This document shows positions 1-6,043 of a DNA stretch of 6,043 bases, in pieces; position 1 is the first letter of the stretch, and each line of letters opens with the position of its first letter. Location of the stretch: assembly GCA_030673585.1 (NCBI GenBank), contig DAOVIU010000088.1, forward strand, positions 1-6,043, given 5' to 3'. A model generated the notes under the pieces. The model did not search any database. It saw nothing but the letters and a program-made list of their open reading frames with translations, and was not told where the DNA came from. A program made the position numbers and the translations under genes. This DNA comes from Pseudomonadota bacterium. Its GTDB lineage: Bacteria > Desulfobacterota > BSN033 > G020346125.

Positions 1-1008
1 GACAGCTTAGATGGTCGGATGTCTTCCAGTATGGAACAATACGAGCTTGCGATTACACAGTCTAAAAAGTATGGCACGAAGGTTCCCGGCCATGCTCTCG
101 AGTTCTACCCCTTAGAGCTCTATTGGGTCGGGAAATTGGACGAGGCGATTGAATGGAGCCGAGAAGGTATCCAAACGTGCCGTGAACGCGGGGATACTTT
201 CCCTTTGATGCGTGCGCTTTCCAATTTGGGGATTTCCTTGGCTGCACGAGGGCGATACAGTGAGGCCCTTCAAATCTTCGAGGAAGCACAGCAGTTTGGC
301 AGAGAATACGATCTCGGCCGGCCACTTGCCCGTTGCATGGTGATGTTAGGAGGGGTTTATCTTGAACTCTATGACTTTACGACCGCCCAGGCGATCACAG
401 AGGAAGCTAAGGAGATCGCCACTTCTTTTGGTTTCCCACCGCCAATCATTAGTGCGAACATTGATCTTCTTTTCAACTTTGCAAGAAGAGGGGAGGTGGG
501 AAGAGCGGAAACCCTCGTGAACGAAGTCGGAGAGGCTGTCGAGAAGGCATCGGGTTGGCACGGGTGGCTTTGGAAGATGCGCCTCACGCAAGCACAGGCA
601 GAAATAAGCTTAGCGCAGGGAGATGGGGAGAAGGCAATACAGTTTGCAGAGAAGTCCCTTCACCAAAGCCAAGCGACTGGAAGGATAAAGTATCAAGCCG
701 CCGCTCTTGAGACGCGTGGCAAAGCACGTGTTTTGATGGTTAAGAAAAGGAAGGAGGGGATTGGAGATCTTCAGAAGGGGATTCAGCTCGTTCGTCCGGT
801 TCAAGACCCTTTGATGTTCCTTCGTGCTGCGTATGCGCTCCTTTGCATTGAAAGACACAAGAAACTTATAGAGGAAGTCAGCAAAGTGGTAACGCAAATA
901 AAGGAATCACTTCTCAATACGCCCCTGTATCGTCCATTTGACGACTCGGAACCAGTACGAATCATTTCACAACCTATCTGCAATTATCCTAAGAAAGTTC
1001 CAAAATAG
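1..1008 (+). CDS. TPR-repeat protein, C-terminal part (5' end off-window)
   Basis: The frame is open from base 1 and ends at TAG 1006-1008. The first in-frame ATG (base 19) has no Shine-Dalgarno sequence before it, and the six codons upstream are also open, so this is most likely the C-terminal part of a longer protein. Counting from that ATG (329 residues), the chain is a run of helix pairs of TPR type: about 28-60 (with GKLDEAIEWSREG), 61-99 (SNLGISLAARGRYSEALQIF, the clearest repeat), 100-139, 140-177, 180-221 (ISLAQGDGEKAIQFAEKSL) and 222-263. A short charged tail follows. There is no signal peptide or membrane segment. TPR arrays are protein-binding scaffolds. In bacteria, tails of this kind often follow an AAA/NB-ARC-type ATPase or a nucleotide-cyclase domain in large signalling proteins, but no such domain is visible here, so that link is inference. 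It faces the trp operon convergently and has no evident functional connection to it. Confidence 0.75.
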   Translation, partial: DSLDGRMSSSMEQYELAITQSKKYGTKVPGHALEFYPLELYWVGKLDEAIEWSREGIQTCRERGDTFPLMRALSNLGISLAARGRYSEALQIFEEAQQFGREYDLGRPLARCMVMLGGVYLELYDFTTAQAITEEAKEIATSFGFPPPIISANIDLLFNFARRGEVGRAETLVNEVGEAVEKASGWHGWLWKMRLTQAQAEISLAQGDGEKAIQFAEKSLHQSQATGRIKYQAAALETRGKARVLMVKKRKEGIGDLQKGIQLVRPVQDPLMFLRAAYALLCIERHKKLIEEVSKVVTQIKESLLNTPLYRPFDDSEPVRIISQPICNYPKKVPK

Positions 1009-1052
1009 CTGAGAATTTGCAGGAATTTCTGAATTAATCAAGAGCGGATTTA

Positions 1053-1067
1053 GGGTCAAACCTACAA
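1053..1067 (+). repeat. Left arm of 15-bp perfect inverted repeat
   Basis: gggtcaaacctacaa. It pairs with 1204-1218 without a mismatch. The bases immediately outside (1052 and 1219) no longer pair, so the arm ends sharply at 1053, as expected of a defined element end. Confidence 0.85.
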
Positions 1068-1203
1068 TTTACATTTTACATCTGATCTCATGTATCTCCC
1101 CCCGTACTTCTTTTGGTCTTTCACGCGTATTCTCTACCTCGGTGAGTATATTGGGGACTTCTCTGGCGACTATTCCTTTTCCAGCTTTATTTTTTATTGT
1201 ATT

Positions 1204-1218
1204 TTGTAGGTTTGACCC
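1204..1218 (-). repeat. Right arm of 15-bp perfect inverted repeat
   Basis: ttgtaggtttgaccc, the exact reverse complement of 1053-1067. It lies directly next to the 9-bp tandem repeat that begins at 1218. Confidence 0.85.
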
Positions 1219-1235
1219 CGTTAACTCCGTTAACT
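1218..1235 (+). repeat. 9-bp perfect tandem duplication
   Basis: ccgttaact occurs twice head to tail (1218-1226 and 1227-1235). Each copy contains the palindrome GTTAAC, so the pair can also fold as a 6-bp stem with a 3-base loop. It abuts the right end of the inverted-repeat element. No run of T follows on either strand, so it is not a convincing terminator. It may be slippage or a trace of insertion or excision. Confidence 0.7.
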
Positions 1236-1407
1236 TACTATCCTAAGACTAACGATTTGCGGAAGAAATATTGCATAATCGGGATCGGGCCTGGATGAAC
1301 GAATCCATTTTGTATTAACAGAATTCATTCGAACAAAAGAGAGACTACCAGATATTTCCTCAGGCTGAATGACACCGATGGATGGGAGTGAAGCGGTGAA
1401 AATCAAA

Positions 1408-2235
1408 TCAAAAAACTTGTGATGCGGTGTATGTTCCAGATATATTGCTCGATTTTTTGATCTTTCTGGCATAGTTGGAAACAATATTGACCATGTCATC
1501 GCGGTCGCGATTTTCCTCGATCAACCGGACAAAGGCACTCCCGATGACGACCCCGTCAACATATGGGGCAATCTCTCGGGCCTGTTGAGGTGTCGAGATG
1601 CCAAAGCCCACCACGATAGGGAGAGCGGCTATCTCCCTTATTCTTTCCACGTCCCTTTTGACCTCTACGACACGAGGCTTTGCGGTCCCCGTGACGCCGG
1701 TGATTGAGATGTAGTAAAGGAATCCCGTAGCCTGTTTTGATATCTTCCTTACCCTTTCAAGGCCGGTTGTTGGAGCAATCAAGGAGATAAAGTCGATCTC
1801 CAATGGATCCGTGTACTGCCTGAGCTCGACGGACTCCTCAGGGGGAAGATCAACCACGAGGATGCCGTCCACTCCCGCCTCCTTCGCCCTTTTTGCGAAT
1901 CTTTCGTTTCCGTAAATAAAGATGGGGTTGTAGTAGCCAAAGAGGACAATGGGAATCTCAGAAACTAGCCGGAGAGATTCGATCATATTGAGGATACCAG
2001 TAAGGGTTGTGCCGTTTTGCAAAGCCCTGTGGGAGGCGGCTTGAATAGTAGGTCCATCGGCTGTTGGATCTGAAAAGGGAACCCCGATCTCCAGGATATC
2101 CACACCGGCGGCATCCAGGCCAAGGATAATCTCCCCCGTATGTTCCAAACTTGGATCCCCTGCCGTTACGTAAACAGTAACGGCCTTCTCCCCTTTATTC
2201 CTTAAGGAACTGAATTTCCTCTCGATTCGACCCAT
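1408..2235 (-). CDS. trpA: Tryptophan synthase alpha chain
   Basis: TrpA cleaves indole-3-glycerol phosphate to indole and glyceraldehyde-3-phosphate. The indole is channelled to TrpB in the cytoplasmic alpha2beta2 complex. The protein is a TIM barrel of 275 residues, close to the usual 265-275. Visible motifs: the family N-terminus, VYVTAGDP (21-28), then [10 protein letters not shown] with catalytic Glu49 and TADGP with catalytic Asp60. Both fall at the numbers known from Salmonella TrpA, which supports this start. VDLPPEES, the SITGVTG loop, GFGIS and VIGSAFV (phosphate-binding) follow. I chose ATG 2235 over the in-frame TTG at 2241 because GGAGGT (2245-2250) is 9 bases from the ATG but only 3 from the TTG. 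It starts 2 bases after the trpB stop, so the two are probably translationally coupled. The last dozen residues ([14 protein letters not shown]) are an unconserved tail. It ends with TGA and is the last gene of the operon. Confidence 0.97.
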   Translation of the reverse strand: MGRIERKFSSLRNKGEKAVTVYVTAGDPSLEHTGEIILGLDAAGVDILEIGVPFSDPTADGPTIQAASHRALQNGTTLTGILNMIESLRLVSEIPIVLFGYYNPIFIYGNERFAKRAKEAGVDGILVVDLPPEESVELRQYTDPLEIDFISLIAPTTGLERVRKISKQATGFLYYISITGVTGTAKPRVVEVKRDVERIREIAALPIVVGFGISTPQQAREIAPYVDGVVIGSAFVRLIEENRDRDDMVNIVSNYARKIKKSSNISGTYTASQVF

Positions 2236-2237
2236 GA

Positions 2238-3431
2238 TCAATGCACCTCCATCCTTTCAGCGATGATTCCCGCATCCTTATCTCCTCTGCCAGAGAGGTT
2301 TATGACGATAATCTTCTCCTTATCCAGGGAAGGGGCCAGTTTCATGGCATACGCCACGGCATGGGCACTCTCCATGGCCGGGATGATTCCTTCATATCTG
2401 GCCAGGCAGATGAAGGCACCTACAGCCTCTTCATCATCTATGGTGACGTATTCCGCGCGCCCCGTTTCATGAAAATAGCCATGTTCAGGTCCGACGCCTG
2501 GGTAATCGAGACCAGCAGCGATGGAGTAGGCGTCGCGCACCTGGCCGTCCCCGTCCTGGAGAAGGTAGGTCTTATTTCCGTGGAGGACTCCGACTGTCCC
2601 CGCCGATATGCTTGCCGCATGCATTCCCGTGTGGAGCCCCTTTCCTGCAGCCTCCACCCCAATCATGGCAACCCCGGGATTGTCCTTAAAGGGATAGAAT
2701 AGCCCCATGGCATTGCTCCCTCCGCCTACACAGGCGATCAGAAGATCGGGGAGCCGCCCCTCTCTCTTCACGATCTGCCTCTTCGTCTCCTTACCGATTA
2801 CAATTTGGAAATCCCGGACCATCATCGGATAAGGGTGAGGTCCTGCCGTGGAACCAATGACGTAAAAGGTGTCCCTCACCAGCGTAACCCACTGGCGAAT
2901 CGCCTCGCTCATGGCATCCTTTAGCGTCGCCGTTCCGGAAGTAACTGGTACAACCTCCGCATCCAGAATTCTCATGCGCAAGACATTGGGAGCCTGTCTT
3001 CTTATATCCTCCTCACCCATAAATATCTGGCATTCCATTCCGAAAAGGGCGGCAACCGTAGCCGTGGCCACACCATGTTGTCCAGCCCCTGTCTCCGCGA
3101 TCAATCTCTTTTTCCCCATCCGCCTCGCGAGGAGGGCCTGTCCCAGGGTATTGTTTATCTTGTGCGCCCCCGTGTGAGCGAGATCTTCCCTTTTTAGGTA
3201 GATTTTGGCACCTCCCAGTTCCTCCGTGAAACGCCTCGCATAATAGAGGGGCGTTTCCCTCCCCGCGTATTCCCGAAGATAAGCTGTCAACTCTTTCCGA
3301 AACCCTCTATCCCTTCGTGCCCCAAGGTACGCCTCTTCGAGTTCAATGAGGGCGGGCATCAACGTCTCGGCAGTGTAGCGGCCTCCGAAGGTTCCGAAAT
3401 GTCCCATTTTATTCGGTAGCATTTTTCCCAT
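2238..3431 (-). CDS. trpB: Tryptophan synthase beta chain
   Basis: TrpB is the PLP enzyme that condenses indole with L-serine to make tryptophan, paired with TrpA. It has 397 residues, the standard length of the TrpB1 type that partners TrpA. Visible motifs in order: [18 protein letters not shown] (11-28), [20 protein letters not shown] with the PLP Schiff-base Lys91, ETGAGQHG with catalytic Glu113, [19 protein letters not shown] with the phosphate-cradling GGGSN (236-240), [12 protein letters not shown] (Asp309, the COMM/closure aspartate), and [10 protein letters not shown] with Ser380 near the PLP ring nitrogen. The ATG at 3431 has AGAGGT (3438-3443) 6 bases upstream. It is separated from trpF by 35 bases, the longest gap between complete genes in this operon, and its TGA ends 2 bases before trpA. 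There is nothing abnormal in the sequence. The catalytic set is complete. Confidence 0.98.
   Translation of the reverse strand: MGKMLPNKMGHFGTFGGRYTAETLMPALIELEEAYLGARRDRGFRKELTAYLREYAGRETPLYYARRFTEELGGAKIYLKREDLAHTGAHKINNTLGQALLARRMGKKRLIAETGAGQHGVATATVAALFGMECQIFMGEEDIRRQAPNVLRMRILDAEVVPVTSGTATLKDAMSEAIRQWVTLVRDTFYVIGSTAGPHPYPMMVRDFQIVIGKETKRQIVKREGRLPDLLIACVGGGSNAMGLFYPFKDNPGVAMIGVEAAGKGLHTGMHAASISAGTVGVLHGNKTYLLQDGDGQVRDAYSIAAGLDYPGVGPEHGYFHETGRAEYVTIDDEEAVGAFICLARYEGIIPAMESAHAVAYAMKLAPSLDKEKIIVINLSGRGDKDAGIIAERMEVH
2245..2250 (-). promoter_or_regulatory. trpA ribosome binding site inside trpB
   Basis: GGAGGT on the minus strand lies within the last codons of trpB. Its 9-base spacing to ATG 2235, against 3 bases to TTG 2241, decides the trpA start. 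Confidence 0.8.
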
Positions 3432-3466
3432 GGTTGCACCTCTACGATGTCAGGATATATATGATT
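3432..3466 (-). other. trpF-trpB intercistronic spacer
   Basis: These 35 bases are the largest gap between complete genes of the operon. They contain an alternating TA run (3455-3461) and the trpB Shine-Dalgarno AGAGGT (3438-3443, 6 bases from ATG 3431). I see no stem with a T-run and no well-spaced -35/-10 pair. It is most likely a simple spacer. Confidence 0.5.
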
Positions 3467-4111
3467 TCACAGTCGAAATACCCGTGTTTCCTCTCCTCCA
3501 ATCCCACGAACGATCTCCATGATCTCCCTGACCTTCCGGGGGTCCTTTTTGCCCGGTGAACTCTCAACCCCGCTGTTGACGTCCACGGCGTGAGGGGAGA
3601 CGATCTCGATGGCTTCTCGAATAGTATCCTGATTTAACCCGCCAGCGATAATGAGAGGATGGGTCTCTTTAACCCTGATGGCCAAGTTCCAATCGGATCT
3701 CTTTCCCGTGCCTCCGTAGCGAAGGGGATCGTAAGCATCCACAAGGATGGCCCTCACAAGGTAACTCCGGACCTTTCGAAGATCGCCCTCATACCGGGGA
3801 GAAAAGGCCTTGATCAAATGGGATGACGGAAACTGACGGCAGTATTCCGAAGATTCATCGCCGTGAAGCTGAACCAGGCCGAGACCGCAAAACTCCACCG
3901 TTTTCTTGACCTCCAGAGGGTCGTGGTTCACGAAAACACCCACCATTGCTATCCCATCCGGAATCTTCTCAATGATTTCTCTTGCCCTCTCCGGCCTCAC
4001 GTACCTGGAACTCTTCGCATAGAAGTTGAAGCCAAGTGCATCGGCCCCACATTCGGCCGCATAAGACGCGTCCTCCAGGTTGGTAATCCCGCAGATCTTT
4101 ATCTCCGCCAT
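3467..4111 (-). CDS. trpF: Phosphoribosylanthranilate isomerase
   Basis: TrpF performs the Amadori rearrangement of N-(5'-phosphoribosyl)anthranilate to CdRP, the substrate of TrpC. It is a cytoplasmic TIM barrel of 214 residues, normal for a free-standing TrpF. Visible motifs: KICGIT with the catalytic Cys7, GADALGFNFYAKSSRYV, VGVFVN, VQLHGDE (80-86), LVDAYDP with catalytic Asp125, GGTG, IIAGGLN and VDVNSGVESSPGKKD (phosphate-binding loop). The frame is open for 24 further codons upstream to an ATG at 4183. Those codons overlap the end of trpC and encode unrelated residues, while ATG 4111 begins the family N-terminus and has GGAG 9 bases upstream. It starts 4 bases after the trpC TAA, so it is probably coupled to trpC translation. 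The amber codon in trpC could therefore lower its expression. It ends with TGA. Confidence 0.96.
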   Translation of the reverse strand: MAEIKICGITNLEDASYAAECGADALGFNFYAKSSRYVRPERAREIIEKIPDGIAMVGVFVNHDPLEVKKTVEFCGLGLVQLHGDESSEYCRQFPSSHLIKAFSPRYEGDLRKVRSYLVRAILVDAYDPLRYGGTGKRSDWNLAIRVKETHPLIIAGGLNQDTIREAIEIVSPHAVDVNSGVESSPGKKDPRKVREIMEIVRGIGGEETRVFRL

Positions 4112-4120
4112 TGCTTTATT

Positions 4121-4124
4121 CTCC
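4121..4124 (-). promoter_or_regulatory. trpF ribosome binding site at the end of trpC
   Basis: GGAG on the minus strand, part of GCGGAG in the last trpC codons, lies 9 bases upstream of ATG 4111. It supports that start over the upstream in-frame ATG at 4183. Confidence 0.6.
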
Positions 4125-4637
4125 GCTGCCCAAGAGTTCTCTGAGTTTTCCCCCGATATCCTCAGCTCGCATAAGGGCCTCACCTACCAGAAAGGAACGA
4201 ATTCCCGCTTTCATTAACCTCTCTATATCCGCTCTGGTGTCGATGCCGCTTTCACTCACCACGATCCTATCCCGGGGAATGGATGGGGCCAGATCCAGAG
4301 TTATCCCCAAATCTGTGGAAAATGTCCTCAGATCCCTGTTGTTAATGCCGATGATTTGGGCGCCTGAAGCAAGGGCCTTATCCAGTTCTTCCCGAGTGTG
4401 AACCTCGACGAGGGAGGAGAGGCCAACCGATTCTGCGAGATCAATATATTCCCTTAATTGTTCTCCCTCCAGGAGTCGCGCGATGAGAAGGAGGGCATCC
4501 CCCCCGAGGACCCTGGTCTCATAGATTTGATACGGGTCGATGATAAAATCCTTCCTCAGGAGAGGAAGATCGACGACTTTCCTGATGCCTGATAGATATG
4601 TCCTGCTGCCCTCGAAAAATTCCTCATCGGTCAGGAC

Positions 4638-4640
4638 CTA
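4638..4640 (-). other. Premature in-frame TAG (amber) in trpC, codon 86
   Basis: Plus-strand CTA at 4638-4640 reads TAG in the trpC frame, in the context GCC GTC TAG GTC CTG ACC GAT. Homologues carry a strongly conserved Ser here, before Val-Leu-Thr-Asp/Glu. One change (G to T on the plus strand, C to A on the coding strand) would restore TCG Ser. The following base is G, which is not a classic readthrough context. Confidence 0.95.
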
Positions 4641-4903
4641 GACGGCCGCTGTCCCGTGTTCCTCGTAGAGTGTGGCAATCTTGAAGGGATCGAAATCCTC
4701 CCTGATCCTCCCCCTGGAAGGGGAACGCCTCTTCACCTCGGCAATGATGGAACGCGGGAAACGACTGATCGCACTTTTGAAATCGCGGGGAGGGGGCAGA
4801 TTCCCAATATCCCTCTTCAATCGTGCAAGTCGTCTCACCCCCTTCAGGTGGGCGACCTCTTTCCTCTTGGCCTCTACTATCCTGTCCAAGATCATCCCTA
4901 TCC

Positions 4904-5914
4904 TCAGCTATTGCTCAACTTGATGAGGGCCTCCAGTTTTTTGATGGCCCCCTCACTGTCGATACACTCCTCGGCCATGGCAATGCCTTCTCGGATGTCT
5001 TTGGCCTTCTCCGCTACCATGATAGCCAAGGCGGCATTGAGAAGAACAATCTTTCGGCAGGCCCCATCCTTGCCCATCAGAACATCCTTTGTAATTCTTG
5101 CATTGACCGAAGCATCCCCGCCAACAAGTTCCTCACCCGGGTATGTGTTGCCGAATATATCGATGGGGTCAATATTATACGTGCTGATGAGACCGTCCTT
5201 CAGCTCGGAGACCCGGGTCTCCCCGGTCACCGTGGCCTCATCGAGGCCGTCGGAGCCGTGGACTACGAAGGCTCTCTTCGTCCCCAGATTTTTCAGGACC
5301 CCGGCAAACATCTCCGTCAGCCTGGGATCATAGACGCCGATGAGCAGGGACGTCGCTCCGGCGGGATTTGTTAAGGGGCCTAACATGTTAAACAGCGTCC
5401 TGATGCCGATCTCGCTTCGGGGCCCGACGGCGTACTTCATGGCTCCGTGGAGCCGAGGTGCGAAGAGAAAACCAATGCCGATCTGCTGGATACACTCCCC
5501 CACGATCTCCGGTTCGGCATTGACGTTCACACCAAGGGCCTCAAGGACATCCGCGCTTCCGCAACTACTGGAGACTGCGCGGTTTCCGTGTTTCGCCACG
5601 GTGATACCTGCCGCCGCCACTACAAAAGCCGTCGTCGTGGAGATATTGAAGGTATTCATCCCGTCCCCTCCGGTTCCTACGGTGTCCACGATGATAGGCG
5701 AGCGGGCGTCGATCCTCGTTGCCTTCTGCCTCATGATTCGGGCCGCACCCGTGACTTCTTCGACCGTTTCGCCCTTCATCCGTAAAGCCGTGAGGAAGGC
5801 AGCAATCTGAGTCGGGGTCGCCTTTCCGCCCATCACCTCGTCCATGGCCTCCATCATCTCTGATTCCTTCAGGTCTTCATGGGTGACAGCTTTTTCAATG
5901 GCTTCCTTGATCAT
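4904..5914 (-). CDS. trpD: Anthranilate phosphoribosyltransferase
   Basis: TrpD transfers phosphoribosyl from PRPP to anthranilate, making the TrpF substrate. It has 336 residues, the typical length of a free TrpD with no TrpG fusion. An N-terminal helical domain ([19 protein letters not shown], 32-50) precedes the PRPP-binding DTVGTGGDG (77-85). NIST (90-93), [21 protein letters not shown] (108-128), [21 protein letters not shown] with the anthranilate-contacting Arg166, and HGSDGLDE (219-226) with the Mg-binding Asp225-Glu226 follow. ATG 5914 has AAGGAG (5923-5928) 8 bases upstream. It starts 18 bases after the trpG stop and ends with TGA 8 bases before trpC. The trpC Shine-Dalgarno overlaps the trpD stop (TGAGGA), which suggests coupling. 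Nothing is missing or unusual. Confidence 0.98.
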   Translation of the reverse strand: MIKEAIEKAVTHEDLKESEMMEAMDEVMGGKATPTQIAAFLTALRMKGETVEEVTGAARIMRQKATRIDARSPIIVDTVGTGGDGMNTFNISTTTAFVVAAAGITVAKHGNRAVSSSCGSADVLEALGVNVNAEPEIVGECIQQIGIGFLFAPRLHGAMKYAVGPRSEIGIRTLFNMLGPLTNPAGATSLLIGVYDPRLTEMFAGVLKNLGTKRAFVVHGSDGLDEATVTGETRVSELKDGLISTYNIDPIDIFGNTYPGEELVGGDASVNARITKDVLMGKDGACRKIVLLNAALAIMVAEKAKDIREGIAMAEECIDSEGAIKKLEALIKLSNS

Positions 5915-5932
5915 GGTTCACGCTCCTTTCTC

Positions 5933-6043
5933 CTAACCCGCAGTGGTTGGATTCCTTTTCCCGCGGATCATTTCCAGGAAACCCTTGAGGATCCGCTTTC
6001 CGTTCGGTGTGAGGACCGATTCTGGGTGAAACTGTATGCCCTC
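5933..6043 (-). CDS. trpG: Anthranilate synthase glutamine amidotransferase subunit, C-terminal end (5' end off-window)
   Basis: Only the last 36 codons are in the window, ending with TAG at 5933-5935. The peptide begins EGIQFHPESVLTPNGKRIL. QFHPES carries the catalytic His and Glu of class I (triad) glutamine amidotransferases, and the SVLTPNGKRIL continuation is typical of TrpG/PabA. TrpG releases ammonia from glutamine for TrpE, which makes anthranilate. Its position directly before trpD marks it as the trp subunit. From this fragment I cannot tell whether it is free-standing or fused to TrpE. The nucleophile Cys and the start lie beyond base 6043. After the TAG the frame meets a TGA four codons later (5918-5920), so readthrough would add only a short tail. 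Confidence 0.93.
   Translation of the reverse strand, partial: EGIQFHPESVLTPNGKRILKGFLEMIRGKRNPTTAG

Larger units (their letters stand above)
1053..1218. mobile_element. Putative MITE-like element with 15-bp terminal inverted repeats
   Basis: The left end gggtcaaacctacaa (1053-1067) is the exact reverse complement of the right end ttgtaggtttgaccc (1204-1218). Pairing continues imperfectly inward for about seven more bases (1070-1073 against 1198-1201 also pair), giving arms of about 22 bp around an interior of about 120 bp. A perfect 15-bp inverted pair within 400 bp is unlikely by chance (roughly 1 in 10,000). Long inverted ends around a short non-coding core, in a gap between convergent genes, suggest a MITE or a REP-like element mobilised in trans. 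The GGGTCAAACCTACA end resembles, from memory, ends seen next to IS200-like Y1 (REP-associated) transposases. That resemblance is unverified. No transposase is present and no target-site duplication is obvious: the base outside the left end is A, and outside the right end C. It could alternatively be an ordinary intergenic fold. Confidence 0.45.
1009..1407. other. Convergent intergenic region, AT-rich, with repeat element
   Basis: These 399 bases separate the ends of the plus-strand TPR gene and minus-strand trpA. The stretch is visibly AT-richer than the trp genes. It contains the inverted-repeat element at 1053-1218 and a 9-bp tandem repeat at 1218-1235, described separately. I find no convincing gene. 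The only open minus-strand frame that spans the element has no start codon. I find no strong GC stem followed by a T-run for either gene. The best candidate after trpA is a 5-bp stem (CACCG/CGGTG, 1373-1398) with a 16-base loop, which is too weak to call a terminator. Bases 1240-1372 hold nothing I can identify. Confidence 0.6.
4116..4895 (-). pseudogene. trpC: Indole-3-glycerol phosphate synthase, interrupted by one in-frame amber codon
   Basis: TrpC closes the indole ring (CdRP to indole-3-glycerol phosphate). Read straight through, the frame gives 259 codons before TAA 4116-4118, the normal length of a monofunctional TrpC. Codon 86 (4638-4640) is TAG. Upstream is MILDRIVEAK...IAEVKRRSPS (Glu53, Lys55) to GTAAV85. 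Immediately downstream in the same frame come VLTDEEFFEGS (87-97), LLRKDFIID (Lys115), DALLLIA, LVEVHT (Glu164), IGINNRDL (Asn185/186), VVSESGI (Glu215) and FLVGEALM. Every catalytic residue is present and there is no frameshift. The family motif reads Ser-Val-Leu-Thr here, so TAG replaces a Ser, most simply TCG to TAG. As written, the product is an 85-residue fragment lacking most of the barrel. The start ATG 4895 follows GAGGA (4901-4905), 8 bases after the trpD stop. No plausible restart follows: the next in-frame start is TTG at codon 196. Alternatives are a sequencing error, a recent mutation or amber suppression. Confidence 0.93.

Noticed and set aside
1373..1398. Hairpin CACCG...CGGTG after trpA as a terminator
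   Set aside because: It has only a 5-bp stem with a 16-base loop and no T-run after it in the trpA direction.
1230..1499. 89-codon minus-strand open frame overlapping the 3' end of trpA
   Set aside because: Its first part lies in another frame of trpA's conserved end, the rest lies in AT-rich intergenic DNA, and it shows no recognisable family or ribosome binding site.
2236..2241. TTG start for trpA overlapping the trpB stop (TTGA)
   Set aside because: It would leave only 3 bases to the Shine-Dalgarno, whereas ATG 2235 gives 9-base spacing and places catalytic Glu49 and Asp60 at family positions.
2241..2702. Plus-strand open frame antisense to trpB
   Set aside because: It is a shadow of the highly conserved trpB coding frame.
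3450..3470. Internal promoter for trpB-trpA at the TATATAT run
   Set aside because: No -35-like hexamer occurs at a workable distance, and the nearest TCGACT is about 9 bases away.
4112..4183. 24-codon N-terminal extension of trpF to ATG 4183
   Set aside because: It overlaps the trpC end in another frame, and TrpF homology begins at ATG 4111, which has its own GGAG.
4116..4310. Separate small gene starting at TTG 4310
   Set aside because: This is simply the C-terminal quarter of TrpC, in the same frame as the N-terminal part. The TTG is Leu196, with no ribosome binding site.
4116..4895. Genome-wide reassignment of UAG to sense
   Set aside because: TAG ends both trpG (5933-5935) and the TPR gene (1006-1008) at sensible protein ends, so wholesale reassignment is unlikely. 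Occasional suppression is not excluded.
4656..5333. 225-codon plus-strand open frame across trpC and trpD
   Set aside because: It is antisense to two clearly conserved genes, its composition is that of a shadow frame, and no motif or start signal is visible.

Overview
The window carries the 3' half of a bacterial tryptophan biosynthesis operon on the minus strand. In transcription order it reads trpG (3' end only) - trpD - trpC - trpF - trpB - trpA. On the plus strand, at the left edge, is the C-terminal part of a TPR (tetratricopeptide) protein that faces the operon. The spacing is tight and each complete trp gene has its own Shine-Dalgarno sequence, as expected for one polycistronic message. 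trpE and the promoter or leader would lie to the right of base 6043.

Layout: 1-1008 (+), TPR-rich protein, open at the left edge. 1009-1407, a convergent, visibly AT-richer intergenic stretch. It holds a 166-bp segment (1053-1218) bounded by perfect 15-bp inverted repeats, which looks like a small non-autonomous mobile element, plus a 9-bp tandem duplication at its right edge. 1408-2235 (-), trpA. 2238-3431 (-), trpB. 3467-4111 (-), trpF. 4116-4895 (-), trpC. 4904-5914 (-), trpD. 5933-6043 (-), end of trpG.

The encoded enzymes cover chorismate plus glutamine (TrpG, with TrpE off-window), anthranilate to phosphoribosylanthranilate (TrpD), isomerisation to CdRP (TrpF), ring closure to indole-3-glycerol phosphate (TrpC), and conversion to tryptophan by the TrpA/TrpB alpha2beta2 synthase. 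All except trpC look intact, with catalytic residues in place.

The main oddity is trpC. Its frame is complete and well conserved from start to stop but is interrupted once, by an amber TAG at 4638-4640. The TAG sits exactly where the family has a Ser just before the VLTD motif. Everything on both sides stays in the same frame, so this is a single-base event, a base-call error, or a codon that is somehow read through. It is not an old, decayed pseudogene. TAG also ends trpG and the TPR gene here, so UAG is not simply a reassigned sense codon.

Organism: a bacterium with a compact trpGDCFBA order and separate trpC and trpF. This order occurs in Desulfobacterota, Nitrospirota and similar groups. 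The window alone does not fix the taxon.
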